Assembly: GCF_008831285.2 (NCBI RefSeq)
Contig: NC_045145.1
Span: forward strand, 5,394,802 to 5,458,801
DNA length: 64,000 nt
Reading direction: 5' to 3'
Source: Nymphaea colorata
Lineage: Eukaryota; Streptophyta; Magnoliopsida; Nymphaeales; Nymphaeaceae
The notes under the pieces are model-generated. The model did no database searches, was not told the DNA's origin, and saw only the letters and a program-made list of their open reading frames with translations. Positions 34,775-44,749 of the stretch are shown here, piece by piece; within the stretch, counting starts at the first letter, position 1; every line of letters starts with the position of its first letter. A program made the position numbers and the translations under genes.

Positions 34775-35863
34775 TAGGCCTGTGCATTGGGCCGGGCCGG
34801 GCTGGCCCGTTTAAGGCCCGTTGTTTAAGGCCCGATTATTGATATGGTCGGCCCGCTACCCGGCCCGATTAATAACGGGCCGGGCCGGGCCGGGCCGGGT
34901 ACCGGGCTGGGTCAACCATGTTCGAGGCCCGGCCCGGCCTGATGATGCTCTAAAGTTAAAAATATAGAGTAAATTCATAAGCGTGATAAAACAGAATGGA
35001 GAACGGGAAAAAATGGTTTCTAGTGTAAGCATGTGAACTGTAACAGGAAAAGGATACCACTTTTGTTAAAGTGGGAAAAGGATGTGGTTATCTAGGGAAA
35101 ATGATACTGCTTTTGTTAAATTTTTAGACAAAAGATGAGACGATTACTCCATAATAAATTAATAATTAGCATTAGCATGTGAGAGTCTACTCTCTGTTAC
35201 CACAAGAAAAAAAGAGAAAGAGAGTATACTTTCGAGACACTTTCACAAACAATTGGTATGCAACATTAACTACACAGAAATAACAAGCAAACGCCAGCAC
35301 ATACACGCATAGAAAAGGGGATTAGGGGCTGCAAGCCTGCAACCCCTAACTTGCCAGAGAAGGATTCTTTAGCAGCGACACACACTCAGCAATATAGACA
35401 GAGAGAAAGGGAGAGAGATTACGGGCTGCGATCACAGCCCCTAACCTGCCGGAAAAGGGTTCTACGGCAACAACACATGCTCAATTGCTCATAGAGACAG
35501 AGAGAGGGGCAATGCGCTGCAATACCTTCCTTCTCCGACAGCAATAAACAAAGAGAGCGACAGCGGTGACGGCGACGGCGACGGTGGTTGGTGGATAATT
35601 GAGGCACAGCAGCGCAGGCGCAGCCCTTTCCCTTTCAAATGAAAAGGGAAAGATAATTAGGTCGTTCGACCTAAGCACTATCGGGCTGGGGCGGGCCCGG
35701 AACGGGCCCCAACTTAAAACCGGGACCCGGCCCGTTTTAATGTCGGGCCGGGCCGGGCGCAACGGGCGAAAGCCCGACGTTAGTAAGTCACGGCCCGGAC
35801 ACGGGCCCGTTCCGGGCAGGGTATCGGGTACTCGCCGGCGACTCAGCCCGGCGCCCAGGCCTA
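34775..35863. mobile_element. GC-rich hAT-type MITE, 1,089 bp
   Basis: Perfect 8-bp target duplications TGCTACAC (34767-34774 and 35864-35871) flank inverted termini TAGGCCTG and CAGGCCTA. Both ends carry GC-rich arrays of the GGGCC/CCGGGC motif (about 34788-34940 and 35685-35850). The middle is AT-rich and contains a degenerate roughly 95-bp unit repeated two to three times (about 35318-35530). No transposase is encoded. The ends and 8-bp duplication fit a non-autonomous hAT element. Confidence 0.85.
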
Positions 35864-36059
35864 TGCTACACACAATGAACAAAAGTTTAAATAATTAAAT
35901 TCACATATAATCAAGGTGACAAAGTAGTAAAGAAAAGAAAAACTAAAAAATGCTGACATGGCCTAGTTCTATAGCTAATCATTTTTTTAGAATTTTTAAA
36001 TGACAATATTGCTACATAGTCAAAGATAGGGCTTGAGACGTAAATTCTCTAGTTCTATA

Positions 36060-36292
36060 GTCTTCGTCTTCATTAACTTAAAATTAACAATCCTCATTAG
36101 ATTGATTTTAACGTTCTACATCAACATCATCAATAATGCTAACATTTTGATCTACACCCACAATATAATTATGTGGAATACAACAAAATAAAATAATATT
36201 TGTCTATGTAGTACATGAGAAAAATATATCTGCTTAACTTACTATAATTAGAAATCTTTTTTCAAGACACCATAAGATCTTTCAATTATGTT
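36060..36292 (-). pseudogene. PIF/Harbinger transposase remnant, C-terminal part
   Basis: Minus-strand reading gives IIERSYGVLKKRFLII, then, past in-frame stops, IILFCCIPHNYIVGVDQN. This matches the conserved end of PIF/Harbinger DDE transposases (E-R-x-F-G-x-L-K-x-R-F and C-x-x-L-H-N-x-I). It is separated from its N-terminal half (41483-41854) by Copia 2, whose target duplication GCATA marks the break. Confidence 0.75.
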
Positions 36293-36297
36293 GCATA

Positions 36298-36584
36298 TGT
36301 TAGAATACCGTGTAATAGGGAACCGGGTCCGGATATGGACCCGGTACCCATAGGTGCGAGAACCGAGGACGGGCTCGGTTCACTGGGCGGGTCTCACTTC
36401 CTCCCTCTTTTATTCTAATCACTTATTGTAATTGTTGATTAAGTGAATTAAGATTTCTCTGTCCTAGGGTTGCGGTTTTGCCCCTAGGTTAGAGCTTTCC
36501 CGTGGTTTTTCACCTCGTTCCGAGGTTTTCCACGTAAATCCTGTGTTTGTTTTACTTTCTCTTCTTTCGCTGCATGTTTCTACA
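36298..36584 (+). repeat. Copia 2 5' LTR
   Basis: TGTTAGAATAC to TTTCTACA. The U3 half has a GGACCCGG/CCGGGTCC palindromic cluster. The primer-binding site follows directly. Confidence 0.95.
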
Positions 36585-36907
36585 TGGTATCAGAGCCAGG
36601 TTCCGAGTCCCACCGCCGACGCAGCCCGCAATCCCACCGCCGCCCGCCGTTGCTTGGCGTGCGCCGCCGCCGTCCGCCGGTCTGACACCGCCCGACGTCG
36701 CCTGGGTGCGCCGCCGCCGCCGCTCGCTGTTCGACGCCGCCCGCCGTCGCCTGGCCTGTTCCCCGCCTTGTGCCTGCTTGCCGGAGATCCCGCTGCTCTG
36801 CCGCTGCCCGTCCTCCATTGTAGGCAAAGTGCCACTGTCCTCCTCCTGCGTTTTTCTGGTATTCTCTGACTGTTGGATTTTTTTTTGTGGTCGTTATGGC
36901 TTAAGAG
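36585..36907 (+). other. Copia 2 leader, GC-rich
   Basis: Between the primer-binding site and the gag start, about 36600-36800 is dominated by CCGCCG/CCGTCG repeats, far GC-richer than the rest of the element or its flanks. It is open in more than one frame, but this reflects composition rather than a gene. Confidence 0.6.
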
Positions 36908-39900
36908 ATGACCTCCAAGACCGATGTTACCTTTGACACGGGCAGCAATACCAAGAGTGAAAATTTGCCTGTTCAAGTCACCCCAAGTCACCTCTATTCG
37001 GCTGAACAAAGACAATTATCTCTCTTGGTCTGCTGCGCTTGAAATTGGGATCACTAGTCGCGGTCGTCTGCCCTATATCACTGGAGAGAAACCTGCACCT
37101 AGTAAAACTGATACTAGATGGGCGACTTGGGCGTTGGAAGATAGTCAAGTTAAGGTTTGGATTATTAGTTCTGTTTCTGCTGATATTCAACCCCTTATTT
37201 TGCGAAAGTTGACCTCATATGACATGTGGACTGTGCTTGCGAGGATGTATGGCCGTAAAAAGAGAGTCCTGCGTACATACCAGATTAAACGCAGCATCTA
37301 TTCTCTTAAACATGGTGACTTGTCTGTGGCATCTTTCTATGCAGCCCTGAAGACTAAATGGGAGGAACTGGATTATCATGTGAATGATGACTGGAATTGT
37401 GGTTCTGATCATGAACTGTACTGGCAGAAAGAATGGATGGACCGCACTTTTATTTTTCTGGGAGGTCTGCGTGATGAGTTTGAATCCATTAGGAGTCAAA
37501 TTCTCAACTGTGGCGAGACCCCTGGAATTGAGGAGGTGTATGCCCGGGTGGAATCTGAGGAACAACGCCGTCAAGTGATGCATATTGACTCTAGTCATGG
37601 TAGTTCTCCCTCTGCTTTTGTTAGTCGTGCTCCAGGGACTGGGCAGCGTCCTATTCGGCGTTGCAGTCACTGTAACAAGTTGGGACACTCAGTTGATTTT
37701 TGTTGGGATCTTCATCCTGAGAAGAGGCTCACCTGTGGTTGTCCTCCCTCTGGTAGGTGGGGTCCTCCTGTGCCTGATACTAGCTCTCCCAATGTTGAAA
37801 AACCGAAGCTTTCCTCTGACCAAATCAAGAAATTACAAGCTTACATCAGCCGGTTATCTACTACTAAGGAGGAAGCCTCCACGTCTGAGGGAGCTCAGTT
37901 AGCCCAAGCTCTTGTTGCCACAAGTGATCAAGGTAATCCCTTACTTGGTGATTGGGTAGTTGACAGTGGAGCTACTCATCATATGACAGAGAACCCTAAG
38001 ATGTTTCAAGAGTACAAATTGTCTTCAGGGCAGCAGCCCGTATTTATGGCTGATGGGTCCTCGATCTCTGTGGCTGGAAAAGGGAGTTTGTCCTTATTAA
38101 ATAAATATCTTCATAATGCTCTTCATGTTCCTAATATTCCTGTGAATTTGTTATCTGTCAGTAGTATCACCAAAGAACTCAATTGTAATTTAATTTTCTC
38201 TGCTGATCATTGTACCCTGCAGGACTTGGTGACGGGGAAGAAGATTGAGATTGGTTCGGTTATTGATGGCCTCTACAGAGTGCCCGTACAGGTTGCCTCT
38301 GCTCTCATCTCAGCTACTAGCAGACAGTTGACGGGCGTGGAGGACAGGTCTAGCATTATGAGATGGCACGAGCGCCTTGGACATCTCCCATTCCAGTTGA
38401 TTAAGAAGTTGTTTCCTAGGTTGTTTACTTCTTTTCCATGGACTCCTTCACATGTGAAGTGTGTCAGTTTGCTAAGCATGTTAGGGCTTCGTACCCTATT
38501 TCTATCAATAAAACCACTCGTCCTTTTGCTTTGGTTCACTCTGATGTTTGGGGTCCTTCGGGAGTACCCACTTGTCGTGGTTTCCATTACTTTATGACTC
38601 TGATTGATGACTACTCCCGTTGTACGTTCGTGTACTTGTTGAAAGAACGCAGTGAGGTTCCTGTCATTGTCAAAAATTTTGTTGTCTTTGTCGAAAATCA
38701 ATTTCAAACCTCTGTTCAGATTTTCCATACTGATAATGCCAGGGAGTATGTCTCCCAATCCCTGGATGACTTTCTACGGGACAAGGGTATTGTTCATGAG
38801 ACGTCATGTAGTTATACTCTTCCTCAAAATGGCGTGGCCGAACGTAAAAATCGCCATTTATTAGATGTCACCCGAGCTATTATGTTCCACAGGCACGTTC
38901 CTAAGCGCTACTGGGGCGATGCTCTCCTCACTAGTGCCCACCTCATCAACCGTATGCCCACTCGTGTGTTGAATGGCCATACTCCTTACTCTGTGCTCAG
39001 TCCCACTCATAACCCCTGGCCTCTTACTCCTCGGGTGTTCGGGTGTGTTTGCTTTGTTCATAACCATAGTCCCACCAACAAGAAACTTGACCCTCAGTCT
39101 GTCAAAGCTGTCTTCTTGGGGTATTCCTCCACTCAGAAGGGATATAAATGTATTGATCCTACTACCTCCAAAATCTATGTCTCCCGGGATGTTACCTTTC
39201 ATGAACATGAGGCGTATTTTCCTGTGAATCCTCTTCAGGGGGAGTGTATAGGGGACAGTGTGGAAGAGTATTCTCCAAATCAGCTTATTCAGTTTACTGA
39301 CTTCTTGGACTACAAACTTAGTCACCGTGTGGAAGATACAGTCAGAGATGATAAAGACAGTCATGTGGAAGGGGGCCCTGTGGATGATCAGCCCACATCT
39401 CGGAATCATTTGTTTGGGTAGGTTTACACTAGAAAGGAGAAAGATGTGGTTGACACTGTTGATATAACCAATCCCAATCCTGTGAGTTCCCCGAATGAAC
39501 CAAGTCCAATGAATGAAGAGCTTCCCATAGCCCTGCGCGCAAGGGGACCAGGTCATGTACTTCTCACCCTATTCAGAGATTTGTCTCATATTCAAAACTC
39601 AGTAAAGAATACAAATGCTTTATTACCACTCTGTCTATGTCTGTGATTCCCAGGTGTGTGGAAGATGCTAGAGAGGATCCTAAATGGCTACAGGCTATGA
39701 CAGAGGAGATGGATGCCTTGGCAAAGAACAACACTTGGGAAGTGGTCGATATTCCCAAGGAGACTCACTTAGTTGGTTCCAAGTGGGTGTTTAGTGTGAA
39801 GTATAAACCTGATGGCACTGTGGAACGGTATAAAACTCATCTGGTTGCAAAGGGGTTCAGCCAAAAATACAGAATTGACTATCTTGAAACCTTTGCTCCT

Positions 39901-41197
39901 GTTGCAAAACTGAAGACTATGAGGGTCATTTTGGCACTTGCAGTGCAAAAGAAGTGGGGCATGGACCAGCTTGATGTCAAGAACGCCTTCTTGAACGGCC
40001 ATCTAGAGGAGGAGGTCTATATGAGCATGCCTCCTGGATATGCTCAAAGTGGAAAATGCTGTCATCTCAAGAAGGCCCTGTACGGCCTGAAGCAGTCCCC
40101 TAGAGCATGGTTTGAAAGACTGAGGGTGGTAATGAAGACAAATGGGTACAAGGAAATAGTGATCATACCCTGTTCATTAAGCAGAGAAGTGGCCTGGTGA
40201 GCATTCTTCTTGTGTATGTTGGTGATATGATTGTCACAGGTGATGATGAAGAAGAGAAAAGGAAGATGAAGGAGAGGTTAGCTGCTGAATTTGACCTTAA
40301 AGATCTGGGAAAATTAAGGTACTTTCTGGGAATAGAGATTGCGAGATTGCACGATGAGAGACAGGGCTTGTTATGAGCCAAAGGAAGTACACTCTGGACC
40401 TCTTGAAAGAGACAAGTAAACTGGGATGCAGGCCCTTTCTAACTCCAATGGAGTCAAGTACGAAGATAAGTATCAAAACTGGTAACATCCTGGATGAGGA
40501 AGGAAAATGACGGTATCAAAGGCTGGTTGGTAGGCTTATTTATCTTACTCTTACTCGCCCTGATATTACTTATGCAGTAAATGTGTTGAGTCAGTTTATG
40601 CATGTTCCTACTGATTGTCACTGGAAGAGTGCAGAAAGAGTGTTGGGGTACCTGAAAAATAACCCAGGTAAAGCGTTACTGTATACACGGTATGACAAAC
40701 TTAATATTGAAGGATACTCTGACGCCGATTGGGCTGGTTGCTCGGATACCAGAAGGTCTACCACAGGGTACTGTATCTTTTTAGGGGGAAACCTGGTGAT
40801 ATGGAGGAGTAAAAGGCAGGAGGTCTGTTCTAGATCCAGTGCTGAGGCTGAATACAGGGCTGTTGCTATGGGGGTTACAGAGATGTTATGGCTAAAGATT
40901 CTTCTAGCAGATATTGGAATTGAAATTGAAGAGAAGATGAAAATGTATTGTGACAATAAGTCTGCGATTAACCTGGCAAATAATCCCATCCTGCATGACA
41001 GAACCAAACATGTGGAGATAGATCGCCACTTCATACGGGAGCGCATAGATTCAAAGGAGTTGATCCTTCCTTATATGAAGTCTCAAGATCAAATTGCAGA
41101 TGTTCTAATTAAAGTCTTATGTACATCTCAATTTGAAAAGAATGTTAGCAAGCTTGGCATGTTTGACATGTATGCCAAGCTTGAGGGGAAGTGTTAG
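36908..41197 (+). pseudogene. Copia 2 gag-pol polyprotein, disrupted
   Basis: The likely original start is ATG 36908; a frameshift near 36990 moves the reading into the long frame that is open to 38597. Domains: gag (SIRLNKDNYLSW), CCHC knuckle (CSHCNKLGHSVDFC), protease (WVVDSGATHHM), GAG-pre-integrase (WHERLGH), then a frameshift near 38430, integrase (CEVCQFAKH; HSDVWGP; DDYSR; QNGVAERKNRH), a TAG at 39419-39421, RT ([19 protein letters not shown]), a stop at 40198-40200, and RNase H (YSDADWAG; DNKSAINLANNP). At the RT active site the sequence reads YVGD (about 40214-40225) where copia elements have YVDD, so a catalytic aspartate is lost. The last stop is at 41195-41197. Confidence 0.9.
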
Positions 41198-41477
41198 AAT
41201 ACCGTGTAATAGGGAACCGGGTCCGGATATGGACCCGGTACCCATGGGCACGGGAACCGAGGATGGGCTCGGTTCCCTAGGCAGTCTCTCTTCCTCCCTC
41301 TTTTATTCTAATCACTTATTGTAATTGTTGATTAAATGAATTAAGATTTCTCTCTCCTAGGGTTGCGGTTTTGCCCCTAGGTTAGAGCTTCCCCGTGGTT
41401 TTTCACCTCGTTTCGAGGTTTTCCACATAAATCCTGTGTTTGTTTTCCTTTCTCTTCTTCCGCTGCGTGTTTCTACA
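41192..41477 (+). repeat. Copia 2 3' LTR
   Basis: TGTTAGAATAC to TTTCTACA after the polypurine tract, followed by target duplication GCATA. It is diverged from the 5' LTR mostly by transitions. Confidence 0.95.
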
Positions 41478-41482
41478 GCATA

Positions 41483-41854
41483 AAGAAGCATATACATTTG
41501 AAAGGAGTAATAAAGTCACCCTTTATTGAAAAGCTTATATCATGATAATATTTACCTAAAAATTTCAAAATGATTGGCATTGTTAAGTTCATATTAATAA
41601 AAATACTACCATATGTAACTTTTGAAATGACAATCATCTTCAGCAATTTTAAATTTATCTTCTCATAAAAAGCATTTTTATTATTCTTGAATCAAGAACA
41701 ATTCCTTCCCAACCAGCTAATATATATTTAAGTTTTGTTGTTAAAAAATATGTTGTTAACTCATTTTGAGTTGACCTTTTTTTTTCACCACAATGTTTTG
41801 GTAGATTATCTGGAGATACTTTAACACAAACATGTGTTCCATTAACTGCACTAA
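41483..41854 (-). pseudogene. PIF/Harbinger DDE transposase remnant, central part
   Basis: Minus-strand reading gives SAVNGTHVCVKVSP, STQNELTTYF and ILAGWEGIVLDSRII. It then passes through a short gap into a degraded GKYY motif toward the Copia 2 junction. This is the DDE_Tnp_4 core of PIF/Harbinger (usual I-D-G-T-H-I and L-x-G-W-E-G-S-x-x-D-S-R). The first catalytic Asp is replaced by Asn; the second Asp (D-S-R) is present. The N-terminal part is missing: homology stops at 41854, where the 222-bp tandem duplication begins. Confidence 0.75.
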
Positions 41855-42315
41855 CTAATACAATTGTGAGCATTATAAAACATGCAACCATTACTGATGA
41901 CCGAAAAACGTCATTAAAGGTGAGGCAAGCGCCAGTGAAAAATTTCACCGACATTTTCAGTTTAGGTGTCAATATAGATCATGTTCACCGATGAGTGCCG
42001 AATGTCGATGAAGAAATTATTACCAACTTGCTATAGTCGCTAATTAAGTATACGTTGGTAATAATCCTCAATTCCACTAATACAATTGTGAGCATTACAA
42101 AACACGCAACTATTACTGATGACCAAAAAAGCGTCAGTAAAGGTGAGGCAAGCGCCAGCGAAAACTTTCACCGACATTTTCAGCTTAGGTGTCAGTATAC
42201 ATCATGTTCACCAGCGAGTGACGAATGTCGATGAAGAAATTATTACCAACTTTCTATAGTTGCTAATACTATTATGGATGAGTAAGTACACGTTGGTAAT
42301 AATCCTCAGTTCCTC
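41855..42315. repeat. 222-bp tandem duplication with CACTA-like subterminal motifs
   Basis: CTAATACAATTGTGAGCATTA begins at 41855 and again at 42077, and the copies remain colinear to about 42310. Each contains TTTCACCGACATTTTCAG and GTCGATGAAGAAATTATTAC. CACCGAC-type repeats resemble subterminal motifs of CACTA (En/Spm) elements, but no CACTA terminus was found. Confidence 0.75.
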
Positions 42316-42742
42316 ACTGACGTTCGACAACGCTCGCGATGTCCTTCCAAACGTTAGCAAAGATTTTTTTTTTTTTTTTGCAATTGATGATTGTTCAAAT
42401 TTCAAAATTTGGATATACATCAGTAAGTCATTCCTAAACTTTCAGAACAAATATATATAAGACAAAATATTTAAGACAATATTGTTTAACACCAAAACCT
42501 AATAACTAAGGTTTTAAGTTACAATGATGTATTGAATGAAGTTACCAATGATGTATTCAATGAAGTTACCTATATATCTACGTTCCTATAACCTCAAAAT
42601 ATAAAAAAATTGCACCCTTGAGGTGGAAATCCTACAAAGTTAAGAGGTGTTGACATGCCTACAATGAACAATAAGAAAATAAGTTAGAAGATAAGTAATA
42701 TTATGTAACAAATTGAACACATAACTGAAAAATAACCCTTAC

Positions 42743-43036
42743 GTAACTAAAATTGTTTAGTTGTTGTACAATATACTGATTAAACCTTTCTTTGAAAGTC
42801 ATTGAATTGAACTCGAGCTTGAAAAACATATCCTTTAGTACAACATTTTCTTCTTCCAAGGCACGTATCTTGCTTGTAGTGGAGGAGGAACCAAACTGAA
42901 AAGGACTGACACCAATCCCCATCATTCGTACTCGACCATGTCTCTCTTGTCCTATCACCTTAGAGTACACAACATTACTTTCAGATGTATCTTGTGTCCC
43001 TTTAGGCACCGCTTGAAGTTGTTCTTTTAGTTGATC
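42743..43036 (-). pseudogene. CACTA (En/Spm) transposase-associated ORF fragment
   Basis: An exon on the minus strand, acceptor TTTTGTAG before 43036 and donor TTAC|GTAAGG at 42743. It encodes DQLKEQLQAVPKGTQDTSES, then VYSKVIGQERHGRVRMMGIG and an acidic heptad-like tail. The block V-x-G-x-E-R-x-G-R-V-R-x-x-G-x-G is typical of the plant Ptta/En-Spm transposase-associated family (Transposase_24). Only this exon is recognisable. It lies next to the CACTA-like repeats at 41855-42315, so both may be remains of one element. Confidence 0.6.
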
Positions 43037-43061
43037 CTACAAAATAGAGTAATATATATCA

Positions 43062-44650
43062 TGAATTCATTGAGGAAGCCGTCAATAGTTGCAGATGTGC
43101 AGACTGTAGCTGCAGTAAAAATTAGAGGTGTCAGGCGAAGGAGAAAACAATTGGCCAAATTAGAAGTGGTAGAAGAAGTTGAGAAGAAAAAACGGCGATT
43201 GTGTGACATTGATGTTACTATCTATGACATTTATTCAAGTAATTGTAATTAAAGTTTCTATGTTGGATAGTGTCTTTGACACTGGTCTTGTGTTACAGAA
43301 ATGTGGGCACTGCCAATGGCATTCGATTATCGATTGGTATGAAGATCTGTCGAACTTTTGGAAGCAGACATTGGTGAGAATGCAATTCTCAGGCTACTGT
43401 TTTTTCGCACCATAGAACTCTAATGGGGGCCCTTGTATGCCCTGGCATAGAAGTGGGATCTTCTGACAAACACAGATGGATTTGAGATGACAATCACCCT
43501 AGAAGACGTTTGGGTCTGAAAATTCATGAAAAACCTGTGCTAGGGATGTCCAGGTACAACTTGAGAGGGAAGAGCAGTGATCTTCTAGGGTTGACAAATT
43601 TAGAGTTTTATAATGTTGTGGCCTTTCAGGGGAAGTCAATGCCAATAATTGTGGCGGTACAGAATAAATGGTAATAGAAGTGGGATCCTCGAACAAACAC
43701 AAACATATTTGCGTTTGATGAATTTGAGATGACAATCACCCTAGAAGACATTGCTAGGCTGTTAGGTTTGAAAATTCACGAAAAACCTATGCTCGGGACG
43801 TCTAGGTACAACTTGAGAGGGACGAGCAGCGATCTTCTAGGATTGACGGATCTGGAGTTTTAGAATGCTGTGTTCTTTGAAAGGAAGTCAGCATTAATAA
43901 TTGTGGCAGCACTATAGAATAAATGGCAGCATGCAAAGCATGACGCAGCTTGACAAGAAGCAAACCAAGCATTGAGGTCAGTTCTTATTTATTTGTTTGG
44001 CCTGTGTCTTTTTAGTGACAGTTCAAGTTGTAGAATAAGCTGATGATGCGTTCATTTTTTAGAAGATGTGGACTAGATTCACTACTATGCATGGGGGCAA
44101 TTGTGCTTGCGCATTTGTATAGCCAGATGGAGCGATTTAAGAGCAAGGTTGCATTTGTGAGAGGATGCTGGTAGTTCTTGCATGTATAGATAGAAAAAAA
44201 GATTATCTTTCATTTTGTAATATATATACTTTGTCTCTAGTTCTGGATATGAGATCACATACTTCCTATTAGACCCACTGTGGATCGTCCATTTACAGAG
44301 GCATGACCATTACATGCATAGTGAAGAGGTATCAGTCCCAGAGATTACAACGATGCAGAATCATCTAGGTCTATCATATCGAATCTTCAAATGGTGGGGT
44401 ACGTATAGCAAGTAGTGTTTCATATTTTATTCAATAAGGACGCTGGAATGCTTGTGTACTGATGATCATTTAATGTTTATGTGTATGTGCTGTTTAGGCC
44501 ATACAATGTTGCAAATGAGCAAGATTGGAATATCGTGAACACGCTTGAGCTATCGTGCAGGAATGTGTGGTTGTTCTGCATAAACAAAGTAGAAATGTAG
44601 CACGACAGCCGAGTTCTCTTACAGTGAGGTGGATCAATCGATTCTATAGC
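43062..44650 (+). pseudogene. plant mobile domain (PMD, MAIN/MAIL-like) pseudogene
   Basis: The clearest block is DEFEMTITLEDIARLLGLKI (about 43720-43785), preceded by KWDPRTNTNIFAF. This is the hallmark of the aminotransferase-like plant mobile domain, found in host MAIN/MAIL genes and captured in many plant transposons. Upstream, CGHCQWHSIIDWYEDLSNFW (about 43295-43355) fits the preceding PMD helix. Downstream fragments (about 44240-44400; LGLSYRIFKWWG) fit later parts. Frames are broken repeatedly, and one exon is tandemly duplicated (next feature). Probably a transposon-borne PMD gene. Confidence 0.6.
43448..43925 (+). repeat. 227-bp tandem duplication inside the PMD pseudogene
   Basis: TAGAAGTGGGATC begins at 43448 and at 43675. 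Both copies run through the MTITLED-encoding region to AGAATAAATGG. The first copy has two internal deletions relative to the second. Confidence 0.85.
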
Positions 44651-44749
44651 CACTCCAGCCCTACAAGAGATTAAGGAACAAAAATGCTTTCAGGGTTGGA
44701 GTTAACTGTCAATTGTTTTTTAAGAAGGACCTTCATAACTAGTCTTATA

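Larger units (their letters stand above)
36298..41477 (+). mobile_element. Ty1/copia LTR retrotransposon (Copia 2), complete but defective
   Basis: 5,180 bp with LTRs 36298-36584 (287 bp) and 41192-41477 (286 bp), starting TGTTAGAATAC and ending TCTACA. A perfect 5-bp target duplication GCATA flanks it (36293-36297 and 41478-41482). The primer-binding site TGGTATCAGAGCC begins at 36585 and the polypurine tract TTGAGGGGAAG (41181-41191) precedes the 3' LTR. By eye the LTRs differ at roughly 16-18 positions, so this insertion is older than Copia 1. It splits a Harbinger transposase remnant. Confidence 0.95.

Noticed and set aside
35419-35882. ORFs of 60-130 codons within the 1.1-kb MITE.
   Set aside because: They lie inside a non-autonomous element, cross its GC-rich terminal array and lack transposase motifs.
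36543-36936. Overlapping proline/arginine/alanine-rich ORFs around 36.5-36.9 kb.
   Set aside because: These come from the GC-rich leader of Copia 2, are open in several frames by composition only, and resemble no family.
43031-43252. 73-codon basic ORF (RRRRKQLAKLEVVEEVEKKKRR).
   Set aside because: Low-complexity charged sequence with no family match. It may be part of the PMD pseudogene N-terminus but cannot be supported separately.
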